The translations under genes were made by a program, and so were the position numbers. From Oceanotoga teriensis (GTDB lineage: Bacteria; Thermotogota; Thermotogae; Petrotogales; Petrotogaceae), in the NCBI RefSeq assembly GCF_003148465.1, contig NZ_QGGI01000022.1, positions 1 to 35,820 on the forward strand: 35,820 nt of DNA, in the 5' to 3' direction. The notes beneath the pieces were generated by a model. It was not told the DNA's origin. It searched no databases and worked only from the letters and a program-made list of their open reading frames with translations. Shown here piece by piece: positions 24,370-33,213 of the stretch. Positions within the stretch are counted from its first letter, which is position 1. Each line of letters starts with the position of its first letter.

Positions 24370-25110
24370 TTATAGCCATTCAACGATTTTTTTTATATAA
24401 GTGTCCCAAAATTCCCAAGAATGACCTCCTGAACTTTCTTCATATTTTAGATTCATATTTTTTTCCAAACAAAAATCTCTAAATTTTATATTATCTGAAT
24501 ATAAGAAATCTTCTGTTCCGCAACATTGGTATAAATCGGGCATTTTTATATTTTTATTTATATTATTATCTATTATTGTAAATAGATCATTTTCGTTTTT
24601 ATTAAATTCATTTTTTGAACCAAAAATACTTAAAAGTTCTTTATTCTCATCAAAATAATCATATTTTCCTAAAACATTTAAAGCTCCAGATAAAGAAGCA
24701 GCTTTAGAAAATAAATGAGGTTTTCTCAATGCGAGTTTAAATGCTCCATAACCACCCATTGAAAGGCCAGCAACGTAATTATAATTAGGCTCTTCTGAAA
24801 TGGGAAACATTTTTCTTGTAAATTTTATTAATTCATCTGAAACATAGTCCCAATAACGCATTCCATATTTTGTATTCGTATAAAAGCTTCTATGAACATC
24901 TGGAATTATCACTGCAATACCTTTTTCTGATGCATATCTTTCTATAGATGTTTTTCTCATCCACATGGTATTATTATCTGATAATCCATGTAAAAGATAT
25001 AAAACTGGATAATTAATTTTTTTGTAATTATTATCTTCTGGAATTACTGCATATATTTGAGTTTGAATACCTATGCATTCACTTGCAAAATTACACTGTA
25101 TAAAAGCCAT
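24370..25110 (-). CDS. Esterase of the EstA/S-formylglutathione hydrolase type
   Basis: Cytoplasmic alpha/beta hydrolase of 246 residues. It shows oxyanion segment LYLLHGLSDN, nucleophile elbow GLSMGGYGAFK (GxSxG), Asp in CCGTEDFLY and His in SSGGHSWEFW, so the triad is complete. The usual EstA-type region IPDVHRSFYTN and GMRYWDYVSDEL is present. A GTG 9 bases upstream is in frame but overlaps the Shine-Dalgarno AGGAG; the ATG has correct 8-base spacing. It lies 12 bases after the acetyltransferase gene, so is co-transcribed. The likely substrates are short-chain or acetyl esters, possibly acetylated sugars. Confidence 0.9.
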   Translation of the reverse strand: MAFIQCNFASECIGIQTQIYAVIPEDNNYKKINYPVLYLLHGLSDNNTMWMRKTSIERYASEKGIAVIIPDVHRSFYTNTKYGMRYWDYVSDELIKFTRKMFPISEEPNYNYVAGLSMGGYGAFKLALRKPHLFSKAASLSGALNVLGKYDYFDENKELLSIFGSKNEFNKNENDLFTIIDNNINKNIKMPDLYQCCGTEDFLYSDNIKFRDFCLEKNMNLKYEESSGGHSWEFWDTYIKKIVEWL

Positions 25111-25122
25111 ATAATTCACTCC

Positions 25123-26313
25123 TTAGAATGGTTCACTTATAAAAGTATTATATAAATTGAAATCTTGATCATTATAATCTATTGTTTCTATACGCTTTAC
25201 ACTTATCATATCTTTTATGTTTGTAAAGCCACTTAGTATTGATGAAAGTGTTCCAATATCTGTTTTTATATGTGCTTTTGAAGTTTTTTCTATATATAAT
25301 CTATTATCATTTACTGTTAAAGACCATATTCCATTATTCCAAGAACAATTATGATCTATTATTTCAATATTTATAGAAGTATCTTGAGAAATGAATTTAA
25401 TATCATTTAATTTTTCAATATCGATTATTCTTATCATACAATTACCACCAGATGTTTTCTGTTTTGGATAGTCTCCCAAATAAGGCCATATTAAGAAGTC
25501 AGAAGGTACTAGAATGCTGAGATCTGAAATCTGATAACTTAAAGATTTAATATATGAAAAAATACTTTTCTTAATATTTTCATCAGAAAATATTAAATCT
25601 TTTATTACTAACTTATTTTTTCCATTTATATTTTTATAAAAATATCTTATTAAACCTTTCATCAGATTATTTTGTTTGAACTTTACAATACCACTTTTTA
25701 TTTCAGTTGAAAAAAAGTTTCTAAGTGAGTTTTTCCAATTTATATCATCTCTTTGTACGAGATTATAATTTTTTGAAGCAAATTCATTATAATAAATTTT
25801 TGTTTCTTCATCAGGAAAGTCCATTTCTTCTATAATTATATTTTCATTATTTTTTTCAAAATAAAGTGTTGAAGAAGATATATCATATGATGTTGAATCA
25901 GTGAATATTTCATATCCATATTTTCTGTAAAAATTAAAATTAAAGGGATACAGTGCAGATAGTATAAAATTATTTTCTTTCATATATTTTAATGCATTAT
26001 CAAAAACGAAAGAAATTCCACCTTTTCCCCTACAATCATTCCTTGAACATACATCTCCAATACCTCCGGTTTTCATGGGAGCGCCTCTAAAAGTCATATT
26101 TAAATCATGTATATTAAATCCACAAATCAATTTACTTTCATCAAATGCAGTACAATATTTTTTTCCTTCTTCAAAAAGAGATTCATGTCTTTCTAAATAT
26201 TTTTCTTTTTCACTTATAGGTATTGAAAAAGAAAAAGCAGCTATATCTACAAATTTTTTCAAATCTTTTTTATTGTCTAAAATTTTAAAGTTTAAAATAT
26301 TAATCACCTCCAT
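25123..26313 (-). CDS. GNAT N-acetyltransferase, Eis-like (GNAT plus SCP2-like tail)
   Basis: About 396 residues. The N-terminal GNAT domain has FRGAPMKTGGIGDVCSRNDC then RGKGGISFVFDNALKYMKEN, the acetyl-CoA loop of the Eis family, and YPFNFNFYRKYGYEIF. A second GNAT-like domain and an SCP2-like C-terminal domain (about 290-396, ending LYNTFISEPF) complete the Eis architecture. Known Eis proteins acetylate amines such as aminoglycosides; the natural substrate is unclear. The start given is the first ATG, but a -10 sits 4 bases upstream and GGAGG overlaps that ATG. The transcript may begin at it, and translation may start at an ATT at 26298. It heads the esterase operon. Confidence 0.85.
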   Translation of the reverse strand: MEVINILNFKILDNKKDLKKFVDIAAFSFSIPISEKEKYLERHESLFEEGKKYCTAFDESKLICGFNIHDLNMTFRGAPMKTGGIGDVCSRNDCRGKGGISFVFDNALKYMKENNFILSALYPFNFNFYRKYGYEIFTDSTSYDISSSTLYFEKNNENIIIEEMDFPDEETKIYYNEFASKNYNLVQRDDINWKNSLRNFFSTEIKSGIVKFKQNNLMKGLIRYFYKNINGKNKLVIKDLIFSDENIKKSIFSYIKSLSYQISDLSILVPSDFLIWPYLGDYPKQKTSGGNCMIRIIDIEKLNDIKFISQDTSINIEIIDHNCSWNNGIWSLTVNDNRLYIEKTSKAHIKTDIGTLSSILSGFTNIKDMISVKRIETIDYNDQDFNLYNTFISEPF

Positions 26314-26317
26314 AATA

Positions 26318-26346
26318 ATTATATTAAGAAAAACGAAAAAAAACAA
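26318..26346 (-). promoter_or_regulatory. Promoter of the Eis-like gene
   Basis: Minus-strand TTGTTT (26346-26341), 17-base spacer, TATAAT (26323-26318). The expected transcript start is near 26311-26312, inside the first ATG codon. Confidence 0.6.
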
Positions 26347-26399
26347 ATCTCATTAAAGATAAATCTGAATATTTAAAACTGATTACCATTAAATAAGTT

Positions 26400-26427
26400 T
26401 TGAAAAAACATTCCTTAATAATATAAT
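26400..26427 (+). promoter_or_regulatory. Promoter of the nanEK operon
   Basis: TTGAAA (26400-26405), 16-base spacer, TATAAT (26422-26427). The palindrome that follows covers the expected start site. Confidence 0.6.
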
Positions 26428-26431
26428 GAAA

Positions 26432-26448
26432 TTGAAATAATATTTCAA
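26432..26448. promoter_or_regulatory. Perfect palindrome, probable RpiR-family operator
   Basis: TTGAAATA-A-TATTTCAA, 8-bp arms about one central base, 4 bases downstream of the -10. The GAAAT...ATTTC pattern fits what is known of RpiR-type sites, and the second gene of the operon encodes an RpiR protein. Confidence 0.65.
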
Positions 26449-26514
26449 AAAAATAATTAAAAACTGAAATAAAATTACAATATAGAAATGAGTGCTGAAA
26501 TGGAGGATTATAAA

Positions 26515-28026
26515 TTGCATAGTTCAAAAAAATTAAAACGTGGATTAATTGTATCATGTCAAGCCGAAAAGAATGAACCTTTATATGGTTCAGAGAATAT
26601 GGCATTACTTGCATATGCGGCAGAAATATCCGGGGCGATTGGTATAAGAGCACTTACAGCAAAAGATGTTTATGAAATAAGAAAAAAAGTAAGTTTGCCT
26701 ATTATAGGAATAACAAAAGATAGAAAATCTAATGGAGCTTTTATAACTATAAGAAAAAAAGATATAGATGAACTTGTAAATGCTGGAGCTGATTTTGTAG
26801 CAATAGATTGTACAGACAGAGAAAGACCAGAACCTTTGAAAGAATTATTTGAACATATAAGAAATACATATGAAGGATTGGGAATAGTTGCTGATATTTC
26901 AAATTTAAAAGAAGCTAAAGAAGTTGTCAAATTAAATCCCGATTATATATCTACAACACTTTCAGGATATACATCTTATACTAAAAACCGTGATAAACCA
27001 GATCTTAATTTGATATCAGAGATAGTAAAAATAACAAATATTCCAGTTATCGCTGAAGGAAATTATGTATATCCAAAACAAGCAAGGCAAGCAATATTAA
27101 ATGGTGCTTATTCAGTTGTCGTTGGTGGGGCAATCACAAGACCACAACAAATAACTGATAGATTTAATAGAGCTATAAGAAATGTTTTAAATGATTTTAA
27201 CTCTATAGGAATAGATCTCGGTGGTACACATATAAGAATAATAAAATTAAATTCAAAAAAAGAAATACTTGATAAAGAGATTGTAAAAACCCCAGAAACA
27301 AAAGAATTAATTTTAAAGAAATTATTTGAACTTACAGATAAATATATAGATAAAAATACTAAATTTTTGGGAATAGCCACAGCTGGACGGGTAAATGTAA
27401 AAAATGGTGAAATAATATTTGCAAGTAAAAATCTTCCTGACTGGATTGGGATGAAATTAAAAGAGGTATTTGAGAAAAAATACAGTTTAGATGTAAATGT
27501 AAGTAATGATGCTAATTTTGCAGCTTATTCTCAATACCTTCAAACAAAAAAAGATTTATTGTATATAACAGTTGGAACTGGTATTGGAAGTGGAATAATA
27601 ATAGATGGGAAGATTTGTAATGGCGTGAATGGTAATTCAGGAGAAATAGGTCATATTATTTATCCTATGAATAATAACCCATGTACATGTGGAAAAAATG
27701 GTTGTATAGAAACTTTATTATCTGGAAAAAATCTATGGAAAAATTTGGAAGAAAATACAGAGCAAAAAGATAAAATTTTTGATGATTATTCAGAAAAAAT
27801 GGCTTGGCTTATAGATGTTGTTAAAAACACTATAGATTTTGAAGAAGTTTATATAGGGGGAGTTCTTCCGAGATATGGTGAGTTTTTAATAAATCTAATA
27901 AATGAAAAATATAGAAATTTGAGTGAAATAAATAAAGAAAATATTTTTTATTCTAATGTTGGAGAACTTGCAGGTGCTTATGGAGCGGCAGTTTATTCAT
28001 TTGAAAAATGGGAGGAAGAATTATGA
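26515..28026 (+). CDS. ManNAc-6-phosphate 2-epimerase / ManNAc kinase fusion (NanE-NanK)
   Basis: A 503-residue fusion. Residues about 8-228 are NanE, a TIM barrel turning ManNAc-6-phosphate into GlcNAc-6-phosphate: KRGLIVSCQAEKNEPLYG, IGIRALTAKDV, PIIGITKDRK, DFVAIDCTDRERPE, VIAEGNYVYPKQA. Residues about 232-503 are a ROK kinase: GIDLGGTHIR, the ITVGTGIGSGIIIDG segment and the zinc motif GEIGHIIYPMNNNPCTCGKN then GCIE. The fusion makes both consecutive steps. An ATG 27 bases upstream is in frame, but GGAGG (26502-26506) sits 8 bases before a TTG, which gives the normal NanE N-terminus, so TTG is chosen. It overlaps the RpiR gene by 4 bases. No sialic acid lyase is in the window. Confidence 0.93.
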   Translation: MHSSKKLKRGLIVSCQAEKNEPLYGSENMALLAYAAEISGAIGIRALTAKDVYEIRKKVSLPIIGITKDRKSNGAFITIRKKDIDELVNAGADFVAIDCTDRERPEPLKELFEHIRNTYEGLGIVADISNLKEAKEVVKLNPDYISTTLSGYTSYTKNRDKPDLNLISEIVKITNIPVIAEGNYVYPKQARQAILNGAYSVVVGGAITRPQQITDRFNRAIRNVLNDFNSIGIDLGGTHIRIIKLNSKKEILDKEIVKTPETKELILKKLFELTDKYIDKNTKFLGIATAGRVNVKNGEIIFASKNLPDWIGMKLKEVFEKKYSLDVNVSNDANFAAYSQYLQTKKDLLYITVGTGIGSGIIIDGKICNGVNGNSGEIGHIIYPMNNNPCTCGKNGCIETLLSGKNLWKNLEENTEQKDKIFDDYSEKMAWLIDVVKNTIDFEEVYIGGVLPRYGEFLINLINEKYRNLSEINKENIFYSNVGELAGAYGAAVYSFEKWEEEL

Positions 28027-28874
28027 CTTCAAAAATAGTATCAATAATTGAATCAAGAAAAGAAACCCTTACATCTTCAGAAAAGAAAGTTGCAGAATAT
28101 GTTTTGAAAAATGGAATTGAAGTTATAAATATGACTGTCAGTGAATTTTCAAATGTTAGTAAAGTTAGTGAAGCCACAATAATAAGGTTTGTTAAAAAAA
28201 TAGGATTTGATTCATTTCAAGATTTTAAACTCTCAATAGCCTCTGATAATGAAAGTTTAAAAAATTATGAAGATATAGATACTACAGTTAATAAAGATGA
28301 ATTACCTGAGGATATAGTTAAAAAAGTAGAACTTGGAATAATTAGAGCTATAGAAAGTACAACATCAATAACAGATATATCCAAGTATATAAATGCAGTA
28401 AATTTTATAAGATCTGCAAAAAGAATAGAAATATATGGAGTTGGATCTTCAAATGCTGTTGCGAAGGTTTTAAATTATAAATTAACAAGAATGGGGTTTG
28501 CTGCTTTTTCTATTGAAGATCCTCATATGCAAGCGATATCTGCTGCAACTATGAAAACAGGAGATCTTGCAATAGGAATATCTCAATCGGGTTCTACTAT
28601 AGATATAGTTGATTCTTTAACTATTGCCAAAAAACATGGTGCTACGACCGTTTGTATTACTGATCATGTTAATTCACCAATTACTAAATTTTCAGATACA
28701 GTTATACAAACATTTTCAAAAGAAAATCCCGTAAAAACAAGTGCTGGTCGTTCTATAGTTGCTCAAATATATGCAGTTGAAATATTAACAGCAATTTTAA
28801 GTTCAGTTGAATTTGAAAAAGCTCAAAAAGCAGGTCAAGAAACTGCAAAAGCTGTAGTTAACAAATTATATTGA
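28023..28874 (+). CDS. RpiR family transcriptional regulator
   Basis: A 283-residue regulator. The N-terminal HTH_6 domain covers about residues 1-77: TSSEKKVAEYVLKNG, then SEFSNVSKVSEATIIRFVKK and IGFDSFQDFK. The C-terminal SIS sugar-phosphate domain covers about 110-255: RIEIYGVGSSNAVAKVL and AIGISQSGSTIDIVDS. The ATG overlaps the nanEK stop (ATGA) after GGGAGG; a longer frame upstream is only read-through within nanEK. RpiR proteins of nan clusters typically sense ManNAc-6-phosphate or GlcNAc-6-phosphate. The palindrome ahead of nanEK is the likely site, making an autoregulated repressor or activator. Confidence 0.93.
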   Translation: MTSKIVSIIESRKETLTSSEKKVAEYVLKNGIEVINMTVSEFSNVSKVSEATIIRFVKKIGFDSFQDFKLSIASDNESLKNYEDIDTTVNKDELPEDIVKKVELGIIRAIESTTSITDISKYINAVNFIRSAKRIEIYGVGSSNAVAKVLNYKLTRMGFAAFSIEDPHMQAISAATMKTGDLAIGISQSGSTIDIVDSLTIAKKHGATTVCITDHVNSPITKFSDTVIQTFSKENPVKTSAGRSIVAQIYAVEILTAILSSVEFEKAQKAGQETAKAVVNKLY

Positions 28875-28886
28875 TGGGGTGAATAC

Positions 28887-30185
28887 ATGAATAATAAATA
28901 CGATATTGTTGTTTTAGGTGGAGGTATTTCAGGTTTTCATGCTGCTATTGCATCATCAAGAATGGGATTAAATACTTTATTAATAGAAAAAACATCTTCT
29001 TTGGGTGGGATGGCAACAAATGGATTAGTTAATCCATATATGAAATATTGGATCGATGAAGAATATTTGGTTGGAAATATTTTTGAAGAGTTAAATAAAA
29101 AAATTGATGATTTAGGCGGTTCTTTTGAAAATACATTTGACTCAGAGTTGATGAAAGTTGCTATGAATAAGATGGTTTTAAATGAGAAAAATTTAACAGT
29201 TTTATTCAACACAATTTTAGAAGATGTTTTTATATCAAATAATAAAATAGAAAATATTTTATTGAGACATAATAATGGAGAAAAAATTAATATAAATGCT
29301 AAATTTTTTATCGATTGTTCTGGAGATTCTGTTTTGGGATTAAAAAGTAAATGTGATTTATTAATAGGAAATGATTCAAAAGAAAATCAAGCTGTTACTA
29401 CAATGTTTGTAATAGGTGGAGTAGATTTTGAAAAAATACGCAATGATGTTAAACAAAATAAAGAAAATTTTTTAGCTTGGGTTGGTTATGAAATGAAAGT
29501 TATTTCTGTAGCAGGATATTTTAAAGAAATAAATCAAGCTAGAAAAGATGGAATGGATTTACCAAATGATTTATTTTTTTATGTCCAATTACCTCATGGT
29601 AATAGAGTTAGTGTAAATTCAATGGATTTATCTCACAATTCAATAAATCCTTCTGATCTATCAAAATCAACTTTAAATGGAACTATTTATGCATATAATA
29701 TATATTCTTTCGCTAAAAAATATGTAAAAGGTTTTGAAAATTCATATTTAGAAAAAATAGCACCAGAAATTGGAATAAGAGAGAGTAGAAGAATAATTGG
29801 AAAATATATATTCAAAAAAGAAGATGTTCTTGAATATAAAAAATTTAAAGATGGTATTGTAAAAGGATGTTATGGCGTTGATATACATAAAAAAGATAAA
29901 AAAATAGATGAAAAAGAAAAAAAGTTTGTACCTATATATAATGATTTTTATGAAATCCCATTGAGATCTCTATTATCTAAAGATATAGAAAATCTTGGTA
30001 TGGCAGGAAAAACATTTTCTTCTGATTTCGAAAGTCATTCAGCGGCAAGAATTCAACCAACATGTGCAGATATGGGACAAAAAGTTGCGGTAGCTATAGG
30101 AATACATTTAAAAGAAAACAAAAAATTTGAATATATAAGTAAAGATGAAATAATAAATAATTTAAATAGTATATCTAATTTATAA
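28887..30185 (+). CDS. FAD-dependent oxidoreductase (FAD_oxidored type)
   Basis: A 432-residue flavoprotein. The dinucleotide site is DIVVLGGGISGFHAAIASSR (about 6-25), followed by LLIEKTSSLGGMATNGLVNP typical of the FAD_oxidored family. FFIDCSGDSVLG is the second FAD segment, and the C-terminus has LGMAGKTFSSDFESHSAARI and GQKVAVAIGIHL. No signal peptide, so cytoplasmic. The substrate is unknown; family members are common in polysaccharide and sugar catabolic operons, where they may oxidise a sugar hydroxyl. It lies 12 bases after the RpiR gene and ahead of the ABC importer, so it belongs to the pathway. Confidence 0.88.
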   Translation: MNNKYDIVVLGGGISGFHAAIASSRMGLNTLLIEKTSSLGGMATNGLVNPYMKYWIDEEYLVGNIFEELNKKIDDLGGSFENTFDSELMKVAMNKMVLNEKNLTVLFNTILEDVFISNNKIENILLRHNNGEKININAKFFIDCSGDSVLGLKSKCDLLIGNDSKENQAVTTMFVIGGVDFEKIRNDVKQNKENFLAWVGYEMKVISVAGYFKEINQARKDGMDLPNDLFFYVQLPHGNRVSVNSMDLSHNSINPSDLSKSTLNGTIYAYNIYSFAKKYVKGFENSYLEKIAPEIGIRESRRIIGKYIFKKEDVLEYKKFKDGIVKGCYGVDIHKKDKKIDEKEKKFVPIYNDFYEIPLRSLLSKDIENLGMAGKTFSSDFESHSAARIQPTCADMGQKVAVAIGIHLKENKKFEYISKDEIINNLNSISNL

Positions 30186-30197
30186 GGGGGTAAAATA

Positions 30198-31442
30198 ATG
30201 AAAAAATTAGGGTTGGTATTATGCTTGGTTTTAGTTTGTTTATTTGCTTTTGGGAGAAAAACAAAAGTTGAATTTTGGACTATATCTTTGAGTCCTACAT
30301 TTGATAATTATATAAACTCTATAATTGAAAGTTATGAAGAGAAAAATCCAAATATAGAAATTGAATGGAGTGATGTTCCTTATAGTGCATTCATGCAAAA
30401 AATAACAGCTTCTATAGCAGCTGGAAATGCTCCTGATGTTATTAATCTAAACTCCGAATGGATGTTAGATTTAGTTGGAATGGAAGCTTTAAGCCCAATT
30501 GATGATTATATATCAAAAGTTGAAAAATATAGATATTTAGAAAACCTTTGGGAAGTAGGAATGGTTGATGGAAAAACGTACTCTGTACCTTGGTATACTA
30601 CACCAAATGTTTTAATATATAATAAAGAAATTTTTGAAAAATCTGGATTAGATCCAGATTCTCCTCCAACAACTTGGGAAGAGGTAGAAGAATATTGTGA
30701 AAAGATAAAACAAAATACAGATGCATATCCATTATCTACAGTTACAGATGGACATCAATTACTTCTTACAAATGGAATACCTTTAGTTACAAAAGATGGT
30801 AAAAAATCGGCTTTTAATAATTCAGAAGCTTTAGAACTATTAGAATACTATAATAGATTATATAAAAAAGGATATTTACCTAAAGATTTAGGAGATTATT
30901 CTTCAGCTGTTCAAAGATTTTCAGGAAATAATTTGGGGATGTTTGTTGTTGGAATTTCACAATTGAAAAGTATAAAACAAAATAATCCAAGTATGGTTGA
31001 AAAAATAGGAGTTTCACAATTACCATTAGGAAAAGCAAAAATTATACCAGTTACACCTATGAATTTCACAGTTCCTTATAATTCAAAAAGAAAAGAAGAA
31101 GCAGTTGACTTTATTCTTTGGATTACATCAGGATATTGGCAAGTTCAATTCGCAAAATATGCAACAGTTCTTCCATCAACTAAAATAAGTCTTGATTCTG
31201 ATCCATATTTTAAATCTATGGAAGATAAAGATATTTTAATAAAGGGAGAAATTGTTGGAGCAAAAAGTCTTAAATATGGTACAGATTTAAATACTTTACA
31301 CAATATTCCAGCAGATAAATATAATAGTTTTAGAAGAACCTTAAATGAAAATTATTTTATAAAAGCTATAAAAAATGAAATAGAACCTGAAGAGGCTTTA
31401 AAATTAGCAGAGATAGATTGTAATAAAATATTAGCTAATTAA
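30198..31442 (+). CDS. Sugar ABC transporter substrate-binding protein (family 1)
   Basis: Secreted binding protein of 414 residues. The signal peptide MKKLGLVLCLVLVCLFAFG has no proper lipobox, because Val precedes the cysteine, so it is probably released to the periplasm. Family features include KVEFWTISLSPTFDNYINSI, ASIAAGNAPDVINL, YSVPWYTTPNVLIYNKEIFE and SGLDPDSPPTTWEEVEEYC. GGGGG lies before the ATG and the FAD oxidoreductase stop is 12 bases upstream. The ligand is presumably an amino-sugar-containing oligosaccharide or sialic acid, judged from nanEK and the hydrolase-like neighbours. No ATPase gene follows in the window, so a shared MsiK/MalK-type ATPase may serve it. Confidence 0.92.
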   Translation: MKKLGLVLCLVLVCLFAFGRKTKVEFWTISLSPTFDNYINSIIESYEEKNPNIEIEWSDVPYSAFMQKITASIAAGNAPDVINLNSEWMLDLVGMEALSPIDDYISKVEKYRYLENLWEVGMVDGKTYSVPWYTTPNVLIYNKEIFEKSGLDPDSPPTTWEEVEEYCEKIKQNTDAYPLSTVTDGHQLLLTNGIPLVTKDGKKSAFNNSEALELLEYYNRLYKKGYLPKDLGDYSSAVQRFSGNNLGMFVVGISQLKSIKQNNPSMVEKIGVSQLPLGKAKIIPVTPMNFTVPYNSKRKEEAVDFILWITSGYWQVQFAKYATVLPSTKISLDSDPYFKSMEDKDILIKGEIVGAKSLKYGTDLNTLHNIPADKYNSFRRTLNENYFIKAIKNEIEPEEALKLAEIDCNKILAN

Positions 31443-31443
31443 T

Positions 31444-31471
31444 AAAAGGATACCTTAAGGTATCCTTTTTT
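31444..31471 (+). terminator. Terminator/attenuator between the binding protein and permease genes
   Basis: An 11-bp stem (31444-31454 and 31459-31469) with loop TTAA, followed by more T. It sits inside the operon, with the next gene's GGAGG soon after. Confidence 0.82.
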
Positions 31472-31496
31472 AAAAAGATTTTTGGAGGTTTTTAAT

Positions 31497-32384
31497 ATGA
31501 AAATATCAAGAAAAAAACAAACTTATATAATTGCCTTTTCTTTTTTAGTACTTCCTTTATTACTGTTAGCAGTTTTTACTTATTATCCAATGATAAGGGG
31601 TGTTGTTCTATCTTTTTCTGATTATAATATGTTCACACATAAAACTAAATGGGTAGGTTTTGAAAATTATAAATTTATTTTCAATTATAAATATTTTTAT
31701 ATTTCTCTTTTGAATACATTAAAGTATATGATAATAGTTCCATTTATACAATTTTTTGCGATATTATTGGCACTTTTAGTGAATCAAAAACTTCCTGGAA
31801 TGAAATTATTTAGAACATTATTCTATGTACCAGTAATTACAGGAGCAGTTATTGTGTCTCTTTCTTGGAGATGGATTTTTGATGTGGATGGAATTTTAAA
31901 TAATATTTTGATCAATTTCAATATTATAGATTCTCCAATAGCTTGGCTTACAAATGAAAAAACAGCTATTTATTGTGCTATGTTTGTAACTTTATGGAGA
32001 GGTATAGGATATTATATGGTTATATATATGGCTGGGTTACAAAATATTCCTTCTGTATTGTATGAAGCAGCCGCTATTGATGGGGCAACCAAAAGACAAC
32101 AATTTTGGAAAATTACAATGCCTTTGCTAAAGCCAACTATGCTCCTTGCTTTTTTGATGTCTACTATATCGGCAGTTAAAATCTTTGAAGAGGTATTTCT
32201 TTTAACCGGAGGAAAAGCCAATACATCTACACTATTATTTGAAGTATATAATTTAGCTTTTACCGAGTACAAATTTGGTAGATCTTCAGCATTATCTATA
32301 ATATTGTCTGGAATATTGATTATTTTTGCCATAATTAACTTTAAATTTTTTGGCACGGGAGTTGAAAAAGATGCAAAAAAATAA
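31497..32384 (+). CDS. Sugar ABC transporter permease, MalF/UgpA type
   Basis: Inner-membrane protein of 295 residues with about six helices (first at residues 10-32). The EAA loop reads YEAAAIDGATKRQQFWKITM with the P-L-L-K-P end. The N-terminal YYPMIRGVVLSFSDYN is typical. A TTG 15 bases upstream is in frame but coincides with the GGAGG site; the ATG has 8-base spacing and is chosen. Its 3' end overlaps the second permease gene by 14 bases. Pairs with the next gene to form the channel for the binding protein upstream. Confidence 0.93.
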   Translation: MKISRKKQTYIIAFSFLVLPLLLLAVFTYYPMIRGVVLSFSDYNMFTHKTKWVGFENYKFIFNYKYFYISLLNTLKYMIIVPFIQFFAILLALLVNQKLPGMKLFRTLFYVPVITGAVIVSLSWRWIFDVDGILNNILINFNIIDSPIAWLTNEKTAIYCAMFVTLWRGIGYYMVIYMAGLQNIPSVLYEAAAIDGATKRQQFWKITMPLLKPTMLLAFLMSTISAVKIFEEVFLLTGGKANTSTLLFEVYNLAFTEYKFGRSSALSIILSGILIIFAIINFKFFGTGVEKDAKK

Positions 32385-33198
32385 AAAAATTAAAAAAATG
32401 ATTTTTACATATATTTTGTTGATTTTATTATCTCTTTTTTTCATATTTCCTTTTTTGTGGGTATTATCTACTTCATTTAAAGGAGCAGAAGATATCTTTG
32501 GAAATGGTTTAAATTTGATACCTAAATCTTTTACGATTAAAAATTATGTTGAGGTTTTTACAGCTATCCCAATGGCAAAATATTTTTTAAATACTTTAAT
32601 AATAACTTTTATAGGTGTAGCTTTTCAAGTCATCTTAGCATCTTTGGCAGCATACCCATTGGCAAGACTTGATTTTAAAGGAAGAAATTTAATTTTTTAT
32701 TTGATTCTTTTACCAATGTTAATACCTGTTGAAGGATCTTTAGTTATAAATTTTATAACTATTTTAAATCTTCAACTTTATAATACATATCTTTCAGTTG
32801 TTTTGCCAGGAGCTGTTAGTATATTTGGAATATTTTTGATGAGACAGCATTATTTATCAGTTCCTAAAGAACTTGAGGATGCAGCGAGAATAGATGGATG
32901 TAATGAATTTCAAGTTTGGTGGAAAATAACTTTTCCACTCGTTAGACCTGCAACTTCTGCTTTAGCTATTTTTTCATTTGCTGCATTTTGGAATAGTTTT
33001 TTATGGCCTTTGATAGTATTAAAAGACTCTAATAAATTTCCTTTACAAGTTGGATTATCACAATTAAATACGCAATTCAATCAAAATTTTAGAACTATAT
33101 CAGCAGCTATTGTAATAGCAACTATACCTATTTTAGTTTTCTTTTTCTTCACTCAAAGATATTTTATTGAAGGATATAAAGGTGCTGTAAAACAATAA
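32371..33198 (+). CDS. Sugar ABC transporter permease, MalG/UgpE type
   Basis: Inner-membrane protein of 275 residues, six helices. It shows FIFPFLWVLSTSFKGAEDIF near the N-terminus, the helix LAAYPLARLDFKGRN and EAA loop LEDAARIDGCNEFQVWWKIT. The C-terminus RYFIEGYKGAVKQ is standard for the MalG group. The longer upstream frame is only overlap with the first permease; GGGAG lies 9 bases before the chosen ATG. The stop is 15 bases before the next start. Confidence 0.93.
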   Translation: MQKNKKIKKMIFTYILLILLSLFFIFPFLWVLSTSFKGAEDIFGNGLNLIPKSFTIKNYVEVFTAIPMAKYFLNTLIITFIGVAFQVILASLAAYPLARLDFKGRNLIFYLILLPMLIPVEGSLVINFITILNLQLYNTYLSVVLPGAVSIFGIFLMRQHYLSVPKELEDAARIDGCNEFQVWWKITFPLVRPATSALAIFSFAAFWNSFLWPLIVLKDSNKFPLQVGLSQLNTQFNQNFRTISAAIVIATIPILVFFFFTQRYFIEGYKGAVKQ

Positions 33199-33213
33199 AT
33201 GGAGGATAATTCA

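Noticed and set aside
30198-30260. Lipoprotein signal in the family-1 binding protein
   Set aside because: The cysteine near the signal end is preceded by Val, not Gly, Ala or Ser, so it is not a usual lipobox.
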